From NCBI RefSeq assembly GCF_021191695.1, contig NZ_JAIWPT010000018.1, forward strand, positions 1-64,000: a DNA stretch of 64,000 nucleotides, given 5' to 3'. Shown one piece after another: positions 24,199 through 36,442 of the stretch (position 1 is the first letter of the stretch; every line of letters begins with the position of its first letter). Below the pieces are notes generated by a model. That model was not told the origin of the DNA. It was given only the letters and a program-made list of their open reading frames with translations, and ran no database searches. The position numbers were made by a program, and so were the translations under genes. Source of the stretch: Proluteimonas luteida. GTDB taxonomy: Bacteria; Pseudomonadota; Gammaproteobacteria; Xanthomonadales; Xanthomonadaceae.

Positions 24199-26190
24199 TC
24201 AGCTCTCCAGCAGCGCCTTGATCGCGGCGAAGCCATGGTCGGCGCGCTCGCGCTTGCGCGCGGCGTCGGCCACCGGGTCGGCGCCGTCGCGCTGGATCTC
24301 CGCGGCCGGCAGTTCGTCGAAGAACCGGCTCGGCTTGAGCCGCAGGCGCTCGCCCCAGCGCTGGGTCTCGCGCGGCCAGCTGAGCCACAGCTGTTCCTTG
24401 GCGCGGGTGATGCCGACGTACAGCAGCCGCCGTTCCTCGTCGATGCGGCCCTCGTCGATGCTCGACTCGTGCGGCAGGGTGTTGTCGTCCATGCCGACGA
24501 TGAACACGTAGCGGAACTCCAGCCCCTTGGCCGCGTGCATGCTCATCAGCCGCACCTGGTTGCCGGCCTCGCCCTTGTCGGCATGGGTCAGCAGCGCCAG
24601 CTGCGCGGCCAGCTCGGCCGGGCCGGCGCCGCGCGCCTGGCCCTGGCCGGTGTGCTCGAACCACGACGCCAGTTCGTCGAGGTTGCCGCGGCGGATGCGG
24701 AACAGTTCCTCGGTCTTGCACTGGGCGCGCACCGCGGCCAGCAGGCCGGAGCGCTCGTTGAGCCGGCGCACCAAGTCCCCGGGCGGCAGCTGCCGCGACT
24801 CGGCGCGCAGGCCGCGCAGGATGTCGCCGAACTCGCCCAGCGCATTGGCCGCGCGCGGCTGCAGCTGCTTGAGCACGCTTATCGATTCGATCGCGCGCGA
24901 CATCGGCATGCCAGCGCCGCGCGCCAGCTCGGCCAGCTTCGCCAGCGTGGTCGCGCCGACGCCGCGGCTCGGCGACTGGACCGCGCGCAGGAACGCCGAA
25001 TCGTCGTCGGGATTGACGATCACCCGCAGCCACGATAGCGCGTCCTTGACCTCGCCGCGCTCCAGGAACGCGGTGCCGCCGCTGAGGTGGTAGGGCACGC
25101 GCAGCAGCTGCAGCGCCTTCTCCAACGGCCGCGACAGGTGGTTGCTGCGGAACAGGATGCAGAACTCGCTCCACTCGACCTTGCGCGCCGACTGCAGGAA
25201 GTGGATCTCGCCGGCGACGCGCTCGGCCTCGTGCGCGCTGTCCCTGCATTCCCAGATGCGCAGGCGCTCGCCGTCGGCCTGCGCGCTCCACAGCGTCTTG
25301 GGATGTTCGTGCGGGTTGTGGGCGATCAGCGCGTTGGCCGCGCGCAGCACGCGGTTGCTGCAGCGGTAGTTCTGCTCCAGCTTGACGATCTTCAGCGCCG
25401 GGTAGTCCCTGCCCAGCTGCAGCAGGTTCTCCGGGTTGGCGCCGCGCCAGGCGTAGATGCTTTGGTCGTCGTCGCCGACGCAGGTGAAGTTGCCCTTCGG
25501 GCCGGCGATCGCCTTGAGCAGGCGGTACTGGGCGTCGTTGGTGTCCTGGCATTCGTCGACCAGCAGGTAGCCGATGCGCTCGCGCCAGCCCAGGACGGCT
25601 TCCGGGTCGGATTCGAGCAACTGCACCGGCAGCCGGATCAGGTCGTCGAAGTCGACCGCGTTGAACGCCGCCAGCCGCGCCTGGTATTTCGCGTACAGCG
25701 CCGCGGCCTCGAACTCGCGCGCGCTGACCGCAAGCGCATGCGCCTGTTCCGGCGACAGGCCGGCGTTCTTGGCCCGCGACACCAGGCCCTGCATCTGCTG
25801 GATCACGTCGGGCTTGGCGCCCGGCAGCAGGTCCTTGATCTGCGCGGTGGCGTCGTCGGCATCGAAGATCGAGAAGCCGCGGCGCAGGCCGAGACGCTCG
25901 TGTTCGATCTGCAGCATCTTCAGGCCCAGCGCGTGGAAGGTGCAGATCGTCAGCCCCTCGGCCGCGTCGCCGCGCAGCCGCTTGGCGATGCGCTCGCGCA
26001 TCTCCTTGGCCGACTTGTTGGTGAAGGTGATCGCCGCGATGCGTTTGGCCGGATAGCGGCCCGACTGGATCAGGTGCGCGATCTTCTCGACGATCACGCG
26101 GGTCTTGCCGCTGCCGGCGCCGGCGAGCACCAGCAGCGGGCCTTCGACATGGCCGAGGGCCGCGGCTTGTTGGGGGTTGAGACCGTGCAT
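24199..26190 (-). CDS. rep: ATP-dependent DNA helicase Rep (UvrD/Rep, SF1A)
   Basis: 663 residues. Walker A AGAGSGKTRVIVEKIAHLI, motif II LLVDECQDTN, motif III VGDDDQSIYAWRGA, motif IV LEQNYRCSNRVL, and late motifs LMSMHAAKGLEF and VGITRAKEQL are all present. Rep unwinds 3'-5' and clears nucleoprotein obstacles ahead of the fork. The ATG at 26190 (MHGLNPQQAAALGHVEGPLL) matches the family N-terminus; a longer in-frame reading to 26325 is rejected. Confidence 0.96.
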   Translation of the reverse strand: MHGLNPQQAAALGHVEGPLLVLAGAGSGKTRVIVEKIAHLIQSGRYPAKRIAAITFTNKSAKEMRERIAKRLRGDAAEGLTICTFHALGLKMLQIEHERLGLRRGFSIFDADDATAQIKDLLPGAKPDVIQQMQGLVSRAKNAGLSPEQAHALAVSAREFEAAALYAKYQARLAAFNAVDFDDLIRLPVQLLESDPEAVLGWRERIGYLLVDECQDTNDAQYRLLKAIAGPKGNFTCVGDDDQSIYAWRGANPENLLQLGRDYPALKIVKLEQNYRCSNRVLRAANALIAHNPHEHPKTLWSAQADGERLRIWECRDSAHEAERVAGEIHFLQSARKVEWSEFCILFRSNHLSRPLEKALQLLRVPYHLSGGTAFLERGEVKDALSWLRVIVNPDDDSAFLRAVQSPSRGVGATTLAKLAELARGAGMPMSRAIESISVLKQLQPRAANALGEFGDILRGLRAESRQLPPGDLVRRLNERSGLLAAVRAQCKTEELFRIRRGNLDELASWFEHTGQGQARGAGPAELAAQLALLTHADKGEAGNQVRLMSMHAAKGLEFRYVFIVGMDDNTLPHESSIDEGRIDEERRLLYVGITRAKEQLWLSWPRETQRWGERLRLKPSRFFDELPAAEIQRDGADPVADAARKRERADHGFAAIKALLES

Positions 26191-26393
26191 CCAGGCGTTG
26201 GGCAGTCGTGCAGGGCGGCCCATTGTCGCCGATGGCGGCGGGGCTGCCGAGCCCCGGACGCGCTTGACTTCGCACGCCGGCGCTGGCGTGGGCGACCTGT
26301 CGCGGCAGGTGGGCGACCGTGCCATCAGTCTAGAGACGCCCGCCTCGATTCCCGCCTAGTATCCACGACACCCCAACGGCAGGAGCCACCCGT

Positions 26394-27170
26394 ATGCATG
26401 CAAGGTCGATTGTTCTCGCCACCTCCCTGCTGCTCGCGGTGCCGCTGGTTGCCGGCCTGCCGCAGGCCGCGTCCGCCCAGGCCGCCGATGCCCTCGACGA
26501 GGAGATCATGAGCAGTGCCGGTTTCCTGGCTGCGCATCCGGACCTGCAGAACCGGGGGCGGGGCTGGGAGGCCTACAACGCCGGCCGCTTCGACGAGGCG
26601 TTGACCTGGTTCCGCCGTGCCGCCCGCTACGCCGACAAGCCGTCGCAGGGGATGATCGCCGAGATGCTGTGGAAGGGCGAGGGCGTCGAACGCGACCCGG
26701 CGCTGGCCTATGCCTGGATGGACCTCGCGGCCGAGCGCCACTATCGCGGCTTCGTGCTGTTGCGCGAACGCTACTGGGCACAGCTCGACGAGGCCCAGCG
26801 CCAGGAGGCGATGATCCGCGGCGAGGCGGTCTATGCCGAATACGGCGACGTCGTCGCCAAGCCGCGGATCGCCTCGGTGTTGCGCCGCGAGCGCAGGCAG
26901 TCGACCGGAAGCCGGACCGGATTCGTGGGCTCGCTGCAGATCATGGTGCCGGGTCCGGGCGGGGTCATGCAGACCATCGATGGCAGCCGCTATTACGCGT
27001 CGAAGTTCTGGGATCCGGAGGAATACCAGGCCTGGCACGACGCGGTGTGGAAGGATCCGCCGACCGGCCGGGTCGATGTCGGCGAGATCGAGCCGTTGCG
27101 GGGCGAAGCCGATGATCAGGCAACGCCGTCCGGCCGGGTCGGGCCAGCGCGCGGGTCCGACGGGGACTGA
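26394..27170 (+). CDS. Exported Sel1/TPR-like repeat protein
   Basis: 258 residues with a signal peptide (MHARSIVLATSLLLAVPLVA, cleavage near ASAQA). A Sel1-like repeat pair follows (GWEAYNAGRFDEALTWFRRAARYADKP; AEMLWKGEGVERDPALAYAWMDLAAE). The C-terminal part (VPGPGGVMQTIDGSRYYASK) resembles no domain I recognise. Such periplasmic repeats mediate protein contacts; the specific role is unknown. It lies upstream of tdk with about 57 bp between. Confidence 0.75.
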   Translation: MHARSIVLATSLLLAVPLVAGLPQAASAQAADALDEEIMSSAGFLAAHPDLQNRGRGWEAYNAGRFDEALTWFRRAARYADKPSQGMIAEMLWKGEGVERDPALAYAWMDLAAERHYRGFVLLRERYWAQLDEAQRQEAMIRGEAVYAEYGDVVAKPRIASVLRRERRQSTGSRTGFVGSLQIMVPGPGGVMQTIDGSRYYASKFWDPEEYQAWHDAVWKDPPTGRVDVGEIEPLRGEADDQATPSGRVGPARGSDGD

Positions 27171-27227
27171 CGGCCCGCGCGTCTGCGTGGCGGCTGATCG
27201 GACGGCCATCGCCGTTAGACTTCCCCG

Positions 27228-27878
27228 ATGGCCAAGCTCTACTTCTACTACTCGGCGATGAACGCCGGCAAGACCACGACGCTGCTGCAGAGCGCGCACA
27301 ACTACCGTGAGCGCGGGATGCGGGTGGCGATCCTGACCCCGCGGCTCGACCATCGCGCCGGGACCGGGCGGGTCGCGTCGCGGATCGGCCTGACCTCCGA
27401 TGCGATCGCCTTCGATGCGCAAGACGACCTGCTGGCGCGGATCCGCGGGCTGGTCGAGGGCGATGGCGCGCTGCATTGCGTGCTGGTCGACGAGGCCCAG
27501 TTCCTGACCCGGGCGCAGGTCTGGCAGCTGGCCGAAGTGGTCGATGCGCTGCGGATTCCCGTGCTCTGCTACGGCCTGCGCACCGATTTCCGCGGCGAGC
27601 TGTTCGAAGGCAGCCAGTACCTGCTGGCCTGGGCCGACGAACTGGTCGAGATCAAGACCATCTGCCATTCGGGCAAGAAGGCGACGATGACCGTGCGCGT
27701 CGATGCCCGGGGCGAGGCGGTGCAGGACGGGCCGCAGGTCGAGATCGGCGGCAACGAACGCTACGTCTCGGTCAGCCGCGCCGAGTTCAAGCGCATCACC
27801 CGCGGCGAGGGGCGCCTCGAACCGGAGCAGCCGTCGCTGCCGCTCGGGCCGGGCGGCGCCGGACCGGCGCAGGACTGA
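27228..27878 (+). CDS. tdk: Thymidine kinase (type II)
   Basis: 216 residues. P-loop [11 protein letters not shown] at 11-21, catalytic Glu in [10 protein letters not shown], substrate-binding lasso GGNERYVSV. It phosphorylates thymidine in the salvage pathway. The structural zinc site seen in many relatives is degenerate: ICHSGKK replaces CHCGRK and SVSRAEF replaces SVCRKHY, leaving one of the usual cysteines. The C-terminus is Pro/Gly-rich. Confidence 0.95.
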   Translation: MAKLYFYYSAMNAGKTTTLLQSAHNYRERGMRVAILTPRLDHRAGTGRVASRIGLTSDAIAFDAQDDLLARIRGLVEGDGALHCVLVDEAQFLTRAQVWQLAEVVDALRIPVLCYGLRTDFRGELFEGSQYLLAWADELVEIKTICHSGKKATMTVRVDARGEAVQDGPQVEIGGNERYVSVSRAEFKRITRGEGRLEPEQPSLPLGPGGAGPAQD

Positions 27879-27959
27879 GAGGCCGAGAGGCATTCGCGAC
27901 GGTCTCGCTACGGCGTTCGAATGACTCCCGACCACTGGCCGCACCGGTCCCCACGGCGG

Positions 27960-30767
<2,808 letters not shown>

Positions 30768-30780
30768 CGCGTCAGGCCGT

Positions 30781-31344
30781 TCAGTCGCTCTTGAGCGAGG
30801 CCAGCAGGAACATCCGCGCCTTCTGCCAGTCGCGGCGGATGCTGCGTTCGGACCGGTCGAGCAGGGTCGCGATCTCCACTTCCGACAGGCCGGCGAAATA
30901 GCGCAGCTCGACCACGTGCGCCAGCCGCGCGTCGACCGCCGCCAGGCGGGTCAAGGCGACGTCGAGCGCCAGCATGTCCTCGTCCAGGCGCAGGCCGCTG
31001 TCGATGTTGTCCGGCAGGTCGGTGACCCGGTGCAGGTCGCCGCCGCGCTTCTGCGCGCGCCGCTGGCGCGCGTAGTCGACGACCACGCTGCGCATCGCCG
31101 AGGCCGCGTAGGCGAAGAAGTGCGCGCGGTCGTCGAAACGCGCCTCGCGGCGTCCGATCAGCTTGAGGTAGGCTTCGTGCACCAGCGCGGTCGCATCCAG
31201 CGTGCGGCCCTGCTGGCCCGCCAGCTGGCGGCGCGCCATGTGGTGCAGTTCCTGGTAGAGCGTCGCCAGCACCCGATCGAGTGCATCGCGATCGCCGCCG
31301 CGCGCGGCATCCAGCCATTGGGTGATTTCGGCACCGTCGCTCAC
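30781..31344 (-). CDS. ECF-type RNA polymerase sigma factor (TIGR02999-like)
   Basis: 187 residues. Sigma region 2 (ALVHEAYLKLIGRREARFDD, FFAYAASAMRSVVVDYARQ) and region 4 (VELRYFAGLSEVEIATLLDRSERSIRRDWQ) are clear. The region-2 form ATALVHEAYLKLI is typical of the subfamily encoded with Ser/Thr kinases. No anti-sigma gene is adjacent; the kinase 13 bp downstream is the likely partner. Confidence 0.92.
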   Translation of the reverse strand: MSDGAEITQWLDAARGGDRDALDRVLATLYQELHHMARRQLAGQQGRTLDATALVHEAYLKLIGRREARFDDRAHFFAYAASAMRSVVVDYARQRRAQKRGGDLHRVTDLPDNIDSGLRLDEDMLALDVALTRLAAVDARLAHVVELRYFAGLSEVEIATLLDRSERSIRRDWQKARMFLLASLKSD

Positions 31345-31420
31345 GCCCGTGCATTCCCGCGCTCGCCCCTGCGCGGCGACTATAGCGCGATCGCAGCGCC
31401 GCGCGCGGCTCGTCCCGCGC

Positions 31421-32233
31421 TCAGCGCTGGCAGCGCGGACACCAGACCGTGGTGCGCTGGCCGATCATTGCCTGCTTCAACGGCCCGCCGCAGGCCGGGC
31501 AGGCCTCGCCGCCGCGGCCATAGGCCGACAGCTCCTGCTCGAAATAGCCGGGCGCGCCGTCGGGACTGATGAAATCGCGCAGCGTGGTGCCGCCACGGCC
31601 GATCGCATGGGCGAGGATCCGCTTCACCTCGGCGGCCAGCCGCGCATAGCGTTCGCGCGAGACGCGGCCGGCCTCGCGCAGCGGCGAGATGCCGGCCGCG
31701 AACAGCGCCTCGGCGGCATAGATGTTGCCGACGCCGACCACGATGCGCTGGTCCATCAGGAAGGTCTTGACCGGCGCGCGCCGGCCGCGGCTGGCGAGGA
31801 ACAGATGGTTGCCGTCGAAGGCGTCGGTCAGCGGCTCGGGGCCGAGCGTGCGCAGCAGCGGATGGGTGGTGCCGGCCGGCTGCCACAGCAGGCAGCCGAA
31901 GCGGCGCGGGTCGTTGAAGCGCAGCACGCGCCCGGAATCGAGGCGCAGGTCGACGTGGTCGTGGGTGCCGACCGGGGTTTCCGCCGGCAATACCCGCAGG
32001 CTGCCGGACATGCCCAAGTGCAGCAGTGCGCTGCCGGCGGCGGTGTCGAGCAGCAGGTACTTGGCGCGGCGCCGGATGGCGTCGATGCGCTGGCCCGGCA
32101 GCAGTTCGCCGATCTCCGGCGGGATCGGCCAGCGCAGGTCCGGGCGCCGCAGCACCACGCCGGTGACCGTGCGGCCCTGCACATGCGGCAGCAGGCCGGC
32201 GCGCGTGGTCTCGACTTCGGGCAGTTCGGGCAT
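31421..32233 (-). CDS. mutM: Formamidopyrimidine-DNA glycosylase MutM (Fpg)
   Basis: 270 residues starting [20 protein letters not shown], with the catalytic Pro2/Glu3, Lys in [10 protein letters not shown], the helix-two-turn-helix ([20 protein letters not shown]) and a complete zinc finger ([21 protein letters not shown] with a final CQR). It excises 8-oxoguanine. The Pro after Met must be the mature N-terminus, fixing the ATG at 32233. Confidence 0.97.
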   Translation of the reverse strand: MPELPEVETTRAGLLPHVQGRTVTGVVLRRPDLRWPIPPEIGELLPGQRIDAIRRRAKYLLLDTAAGSALLHLGMSGSLRVLPAETPVGTHDHVDLRLDSGRVLRFNDPRRFGCLLWQPAGTTHPLLRTLGPEPLTDAFDGNHLFLASRGRRAPVKTFLMDQRIVVGVGNIYAAEALFAAGISPLREAGRVSRERYARLAAEVKRILAHAIGRGGTTLRDFISPDGAPGYFEQELSAYGRGGEACPACGGPLKQAMIGQRTTVWCPRCQR

Positions 32234-32322
32234 CGGTGCGGATCGTCGGGTTGCGGAAGGAGGGGAGGTCGGGGCGGTCCGCCGGAAACCAACGGCGCGA
32301 TTCGCCCGTGGCCGGGATGGCG

Positions 32323-33201
32323 TCAGCTCGCCGTCAAGGGATCGCTGCCACGCGGGCCGGGTCCCGATCCGTTGCCGGGATCCGGCGCAGACGCGGCGGC
32401 GCACACGGTATCCACGGCGAGCGCGGACGGCGCGCCGCCCTCGCCCGGCACCAGCCGGACCGGCGCCTCGAACGCGTCCGACAGCAGGGCGTCGGTCAGC
32501 ACCGCGTCGCGCGGGCCGTCGGCGATCACCCGGCCGCGCCGCAGCAGCACGACGTGGCCGATCTCCGGCAGCAGTTCCTCGACGTGATGGGTCACCAGCA
32601 CCAGCGTGGTGCCGGCGCTGGCGATGCGCCGCAGCACCTCGAGCAGGCGCGCGCGTGCGACGACGTCCAGCCCGCTGGTCGGCTCGTCGAGCAGCAGCGC
32701 CTCGGGCCGGTGCACCAGCGCACGCGCGATCAGCACGCGCCGCGCTTCGCCGGTCGACAGGCTGGCGTAGGCGCGGCCGGCCAGCGCCGTGGCCGAGGTC
32801 AGCGCCAGCGCCTCGCGCGCGGCCTCGCGCATCGGCGCATCGACGCGGGCGGCATCGGGCGCCGCAAGCTGGCCGAAACCGGCGGCCAGCACCGCGTCCT
32901 CGACCCGCAGGCCCGGCAACGTGCACAGGTCGTCGTGCAGCCGCGCGGTGACGATGCCCAGCCGTCGCCGCAGCTGGGCGACGTCCCACAGCCGTTCGCC
33001 CAGCACCCGGACCGGCGCCGGCCCGGTTTCGCGCGCCAGCGGATGCAGCGCGCGCGTCAGCAGCTGGATCAGCGTCGATTTGCCGCAGCCGTTGGGGCCG
33101 AGGATCGCGGTATGCCGGCCGGTGGGAATCGCCAGCGTGACCGCGTCGAGCGCCGGCCGGCCGCCGCGCAGCACGGTCGCCGCATTCAGTTCGAGCAGCA
33201 T
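32323..33201 (-). CDS. Stand-alone ABC transporter ATP-binding protein
   Basis: 292 residues. Walker [11 protein letters not shown], signature [15 protein letters not shown], Walker [12 protein letters not shown] and the H-loop His in VTHHVEELL. No permease gene is adjacent. It resembles single ATPases of the YlmA/ModF type. The Gly/Pro-rich C-terminus is variable. The start is uncertain: ATG 33201 gives the family-like [14 protein letters not shown], while ATGs at 33225 and 33240 are in frame; none has a good Shine-Dalgarno. Confidence 0.85.
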   Translation of the reverse strand: MLLELNAATVLRGGRPALDAVTLAIPTGRHTAILGPNGCGKSTLIQLLTRALHPLARETGPAPVRVLGERLWDVAQLRRRLGIVTARLHDDLCTLPGLRVEDAVLAAGFGQLAAPDAARVDAPMREAAREALALTSATALAGRAYASLSTGEARRVLIARALVHRPEALLLDEPTSGLDVVARARLLEVLRRIASAGTTLVLVTHHVEELLPEIGHVVLLRRGRVIADGPRDAVLTDALLSDAFEAPVRLVPGEGGAPSALAVDTVCAAASAPDPGNGSGPGPRGSDPLTAS

Positions 33202-33360
33202 CGGCGGGGTGGATCTGGCAAGCATGGGATCTGGACGCATGATTCGGAGCGGCGGGGCGGCGAGACTGAACACAGCACCCGACCGTACGCCCTCGCAGGG
33301 ATGGCAAACGCGGGAAACAGCCTCCATCATGCCCGTGTTGTCCACCTCGTTGATGCCGCC

Positions 33361-34569
33361 ATGCCCGCTTCGCTGCTCGATTTCCTGTCTTCCGGTCTGC
33401 TGCAGTTCGGGTGGGGCGCGATGCTGCTGTACCTGCTGGTCGCCACCCAGCTGACGATCTTCGCGGTCACCCTGTACCTGCACCGCAGCCAGGCGCACCG
33501 CGGCGTCGATTTCCATCCGGTCATCGCCCACTTTTTCCGCTTCTGGACCTGGCTGACCACGTCGATGATCACCCGCGAGTGGGTCGCAATCCACCGCAAG
33601 CACCACGCCAAGTGCGAGACCGAGGACGATCCGCACAGCCCGATGCACAAGGGCATCAAGACGGTCTTCTGGCGCGGCGTGGAGCTGTACCGCGAAGCCC
33701 GCGGCATGCGCGCCGACATCGAGCAGTACGGCAAGGGCGCGCCCAGCGACTGGATCGAGCGCCGGCTCTACACGCCGTACGCCACGTTCGGGCCGACCCT
33801 GCTGCTGTTCGTCAGCTTCGCGCTGTTCGGCTTCAAGGGCGTGGCGGTGTGGGCGATCCAGATGGCGTGGATCCCGTTCTGGGCCGCCGGCGTGGTCAAC
33901 GGCCTCGGCCACTGGTGGGGCTACCGCAACTTCGAGACCAGCGACACCGCGACCAACCTGACCCCGTGGGGCGTGTGGATCGGCGGCGAGGAGCTGCACA
34001 ACAACCACCACGCGTTCCCCAGCTCGGCCAAGTTCGCGCTGCGCAGGTGGGAGTTCGACATCGGCTGGGCAGTGATCAAGGGCCTGGAGAAGGTGAGGCT
34101 GGCCAAGGTGCTGCGGGTCGCGCCGTCGCTGGACGTGCGCCCCAACATCCACGTGCCCGACACCGACACCATGAAGGCGCTGCTGGCGCACCGTTTCCAG
34201 GCGATGACCGACTACCAGCGCAACGTGCTCACCCCGGCGCTGCGCGAGGAAGCCCAGGCCGCCGGCGCCAGGCTGCGCGCGCTGTTGCCGCGCCAGCTGC
34301 GCAAGGGCCTGGTCGACGACGGCCGCTGGCTCAAGCCCGATGCGAGGCAGCAACTGCAGCAGTGGGTCGAGCAGCGGCCGCGCATCCGCACCCTGGTCGA
34401 GTACCGCGCGCGGCTGTCGGCGCTGCTCGAGGCGCGTTCGCACAACGCCGGCGAGACGCTGCAGAACCTGCAGGCATGGTGCCGCGAGGCCGAGGCCAGT
34501 GGCATCCGCGTGCTGCAGGAATACTCGGCGCGGCTGAAGGGCTACTCGCTGCAGAGCGTGCGCGCCTGA
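33361..34569 (+). CDS. Fatty acid desaturase (acyl-CoA delta-9 type)
   Basis: 402 residues. Three histidine boxes bind the di-iron centre: HRSQAHR (41-47), HRKHH (78-82) and HNNHH (about 217-221). Membrane helices flank them ([39 protein letters not shown]). The enzyme introduces a double bond into acyl chains and adjusts membrane fluidity. The about 130-residue C-terminal extension after the last box is helical and charged. Confidence 0.93.
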   Translation: MPASLLDFLSSGLLQFGWGAMLLYLLVATQLTIFAVTLYLHRSQAHRGVDFHPVIAHFFRFWTWLTTSMITREWVAIHRKHHAKCETEDDPHSPMHKGIKTVFWRGVELYREARGMRADIEQYGKGAPSDWIERRLYTPYATFGPTLLLFVSFALFGFKGVAVWAIQMAWIPFWAAGVVNGLGHWWGYRNFETSDTATNLTPWGVWIGGEELHNNHHAFPSSAKFALRRWEFDIGWAVIKGLEKVRLAKVLRVAPSLDVRPNIHVPDTDTMKALLAHRFQAMTDYQRNVLTPALREEAQAAGARLRALLPRQLRKGLVDDGRWLKPDARQQLQQWVEQRPRIRTLVEYRARLSALLEARSHNAGETLQNLQAWCREAEASGIRVLQEYSARLKGYSLQSVRA

Positions 34570-34589
34570 ACACCCACGCAGGCCGATCG

Positions 34590-34964
34590 ATGTCGATGTC
34601 GAGGACGCGATCACGGGTCCTGCCTGCCGGCATCCGCTGCGCCTGCGGCGTACTCGGGATCGTGCTGTCGGCGGCCGCCGTCGCGCAGGTCACGCGCACC
34701 AGCGAGTATCTCGAGCGCATGGACAGCGATGGCGACGGTCGCGTCTCGCTGGCCGAGTACCAGGCGTGGATGAGTTATGCGTTCGACGGCATGGACCGCA
34801 ATGGCGACGGCGTGCTGACGTCCGACGAGCTGCCGGGGGGCAAGGGGCGGCCGATCACCCGCGCCGAGCATCTCGCCAAGCTTGCGGCGACGTTCAACCG
34901 CCAGGACACCAACCGCGACGGCTACCTCGATGCCAGGGAACTGTCGGCCCCGCCGCAGCGCTGA
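34590..34964 (+). CDS. Exported EF-hand calcium-binding protein
   Basis: 124 residues with a signal-like N-terminus (VLGIVLSAAAVAQV) and three EF-hand loops: DSDGDGRVSLAE, DRNGDGVLTSDE and DTNRDGYLDARE. Each has the D-x-D/N-x-D/N-G-x-L/V-x-x-x-E calcium ligands. It is a calmodulin-like periplasmic protein of unknown partner. It starts 20 bp after the desaturase stop and may be co-transcribed. Confidence 0.85.
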   Translation: MSMSRTRSRVLPAGIRCACGVLGIVLSAAAVAQVTRTSEYLERMDSDGDGRVSLAEYQAWMSYAFDGMDRNGDGVLTSDELPGGKGRPITRAEHLAKLAATFNRQDTNRDGYLDARELSAPPQR

Positions 34965-35010
34965 GGCGCGCGCCTGGAGCGGTTCGGCCACGGATGAGCT
35001 GAAAGAAAAG

Positions 35011-35121
35011 CGGTTCGGCCACGGATCCACGCGGATGACGCGGATCGGAAGCAGCGGGGGCGTGGCCTCGCCTCGACCTCTGTATTTGCTCTATCCGTGC
35101 ACATCCGCGTGGATCCGTGGC
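35011..35121. repeat. Dispersed imperfect-palindrome repeat, copy A
   Basis: About 111 bp whose ends are inverted: it begins CGGTTCGGCCACGGATCCAC and ends with GCGTGGATCCGTGGC. A short solo copy of its left end lies at 34980-34995. It is non-coding and the same family as copy B at 35291. The 447-bp gap 34965-35411 consists mainly of such repeats and holds no gene. Confidence 0.8.
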
Positions 35122-35167
35122 AAAGAATAAGGTTCCGGCCCGTCCCGATTCCGGGGGGGGCTCGACC

Positions 35168-35248
35168 GTAGGTCGGGGCAACGCCCCCGACGGAGGGATT
35201 TCGCGAATCCGGGCACCGCACACGTCGGCCGCGTGGGGCCGACCTACG
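35168..35248. repeat. GTAGGTCGGGGC... dispersed inverted repeat
   Basis: An 81-bp element starting GTAGGTCGGGGC and ending GGGGCCGACCTACG, so its ends are complementary. A second copy is at 47891-47964. It lies between the two palindrome repeats A and B. Confidence 0.8.
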
Positions 35249-35290
35249 CAAGGTCGGATGACCGTATTCCCCGGAAGAACCAAAGAATGG

Positions 35291-35401
35291 CGGTTCGGCC
35301 ACGGATGCACGCGGATGACGCGGATCGGAAGCGGGCAAGGCATCGAATCGCCTCGACCTTTGCATTGGCTCTCGATCTGCGTTCATCCGCGTGGATCCGT
35401 G
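35291..35401. repeat. Dispersed imperfect-palindrome repeat, copy B
   Basis: Second copy of the element at 35011, in the same orientation and 280 bp away, with the central part diverged. Its right end reaches to within 10 bp of the SDR stop codon, so it could act as a 3' structure for that convergent gene. Confidence 0.8.
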
Positions 35402-35411
35402 GCGAAAACGC

Positions 35412-36314
35412 TTAGTCCAGCGGCATCTCCGTCTCGATCCAGCGCGTGACGGAATGGTGGCGCGGCGCCCAGCCCAGTTCGCGGCGCGCGCGCTTGCCAC
35501 GCACGCGGCTGTTGGAGCCGAACGAATAGCGCGCGTGACCTTCGCCCCAGACCTTGGCGGCATCGGCGACGGTCCAGGATTCGACGGGGCCCAGGCCCAG
35601 CCGGCGCGCGATCGACGCGCCCAGTTCGGCGTACGAGGCCTCGCCGTTCTCGACGAAATAGAACGCGCCTGCCGGGGCGTCGGCCAGCGCCAGCCGGTAC
35701 AGGTCGACGACGTCGTCGATGTGCACGTTCGACCAGCGGTTGACGCCGCTGCCGACGATGCGCACCACGCCGCTGTCGCGCGCCTGCTGCACCAGCGGCG
35801 GGATCTGCACACTGTCGCGGTGCAGGCCGCTGCCGGTGCCGTAGATCATCGTGTTGCACAGCACGACCGCGCGCACGCCATCGTCGGCGGCGGCCAGGAT
35901 CAGCAGGTCGACCGCATGCCGGGCCTGCTTGCCGGGCTCGACGATCAGCGGGGTGTCCTCGTCGAAGATGTGCGGCGACAGCGCGTTCCCGGCGACGTCG
36001 TCGCCGATGACGCTCGAACCGCTGGTGTGCAGGAACGCCTTGCCGGAGCCGCGCAGCCCCTCGAGCAGCGCTTCGACCGCCGGGCGGTGGTCGCTGCTGG
36101 CCGCGTTGATGACCGCGTCCGCGCGTCGCGCTTCCGCGACCAGCAGGTCGCGATCGTCGAGGGTACCGATCACCGGCGTGATGCCGAGCGCCTCGACCCT
36201 GGCGGCGGCATCGGGCGAGCGCACCAGCCCGCGAACCGCATGGCCGTCGCGCAGCAGGGCGGTGGCGAGCGAACCGCCGATGAAACCTGTGACACCGGTG
36301 AGGAACAGTTGCAT
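35412..36314 (-). CDS. NAD(P)-binding SDR/epimerase-like protein (atypical)
   Basis: 300 residues. The Rossmann nucleotide motif GVTGFIGG is at 7-14 and the fold continues through INAASSDHRPAVEALLEG and FLHTSGSSVIG. The extended-SDR catalytic Tyr-x-x-x-Lys is not seen; the corresponding stretch reads VEPGKQARHAV. It is thus an atypical SDR that may act as a sensor or use another residue. The gene is divergent from a LysR regulator with about 128 bp between, the usual arrangement for regulator and target. Confidence 0.85.
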   Translation of the reverse strand: MQLFLTGVTGFIGGSLATALLRDGHAVRGLVRSPDAAARVEALGITPVIGTLDDRDLLVAEARRADAVINAASSDHRPAVEALLEGLRGSGKAFLHTSGSSVIGDDVAGNALSPHIFDEDTPLIVEPGKQARHAVDLLILAAADDGVRAVVLCNTMIYGTGSGLHRDSVQIPPLVQQARDSGVVRIVGSGVNRWSNVHIDDVVDLYRLALADAPAGAFYFVENGEASYAELGASIARRLGLGPVESWTVADAAKVWGEGHARYSFGSNSRVRGKRARRELGWAPRHHSVTRWIETEMPLD

Positions 36315-36442
36315 GGGGCAGATCCTGTCTGGAGGGAAGGGGTGCCAGTCTGCGCCTCCGGTTTCGATACAAAAACCGGCCTAAACGCACAATTCCCTTG
36401 ATCCTGGGTCAATAATCGACGGCCCACCTGCCGGAGCCTTCG

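Noticed and set aside
24123..26325. Longer N-termini for rep, mutM, cls, crbS and sctJ implied by in-frame upstream codons
   Set aside because: Family N-terminal motifs and Shine-Dalgarno positions support the internal ATGs; the extensions overlap neighbours or read as non-coding composition.
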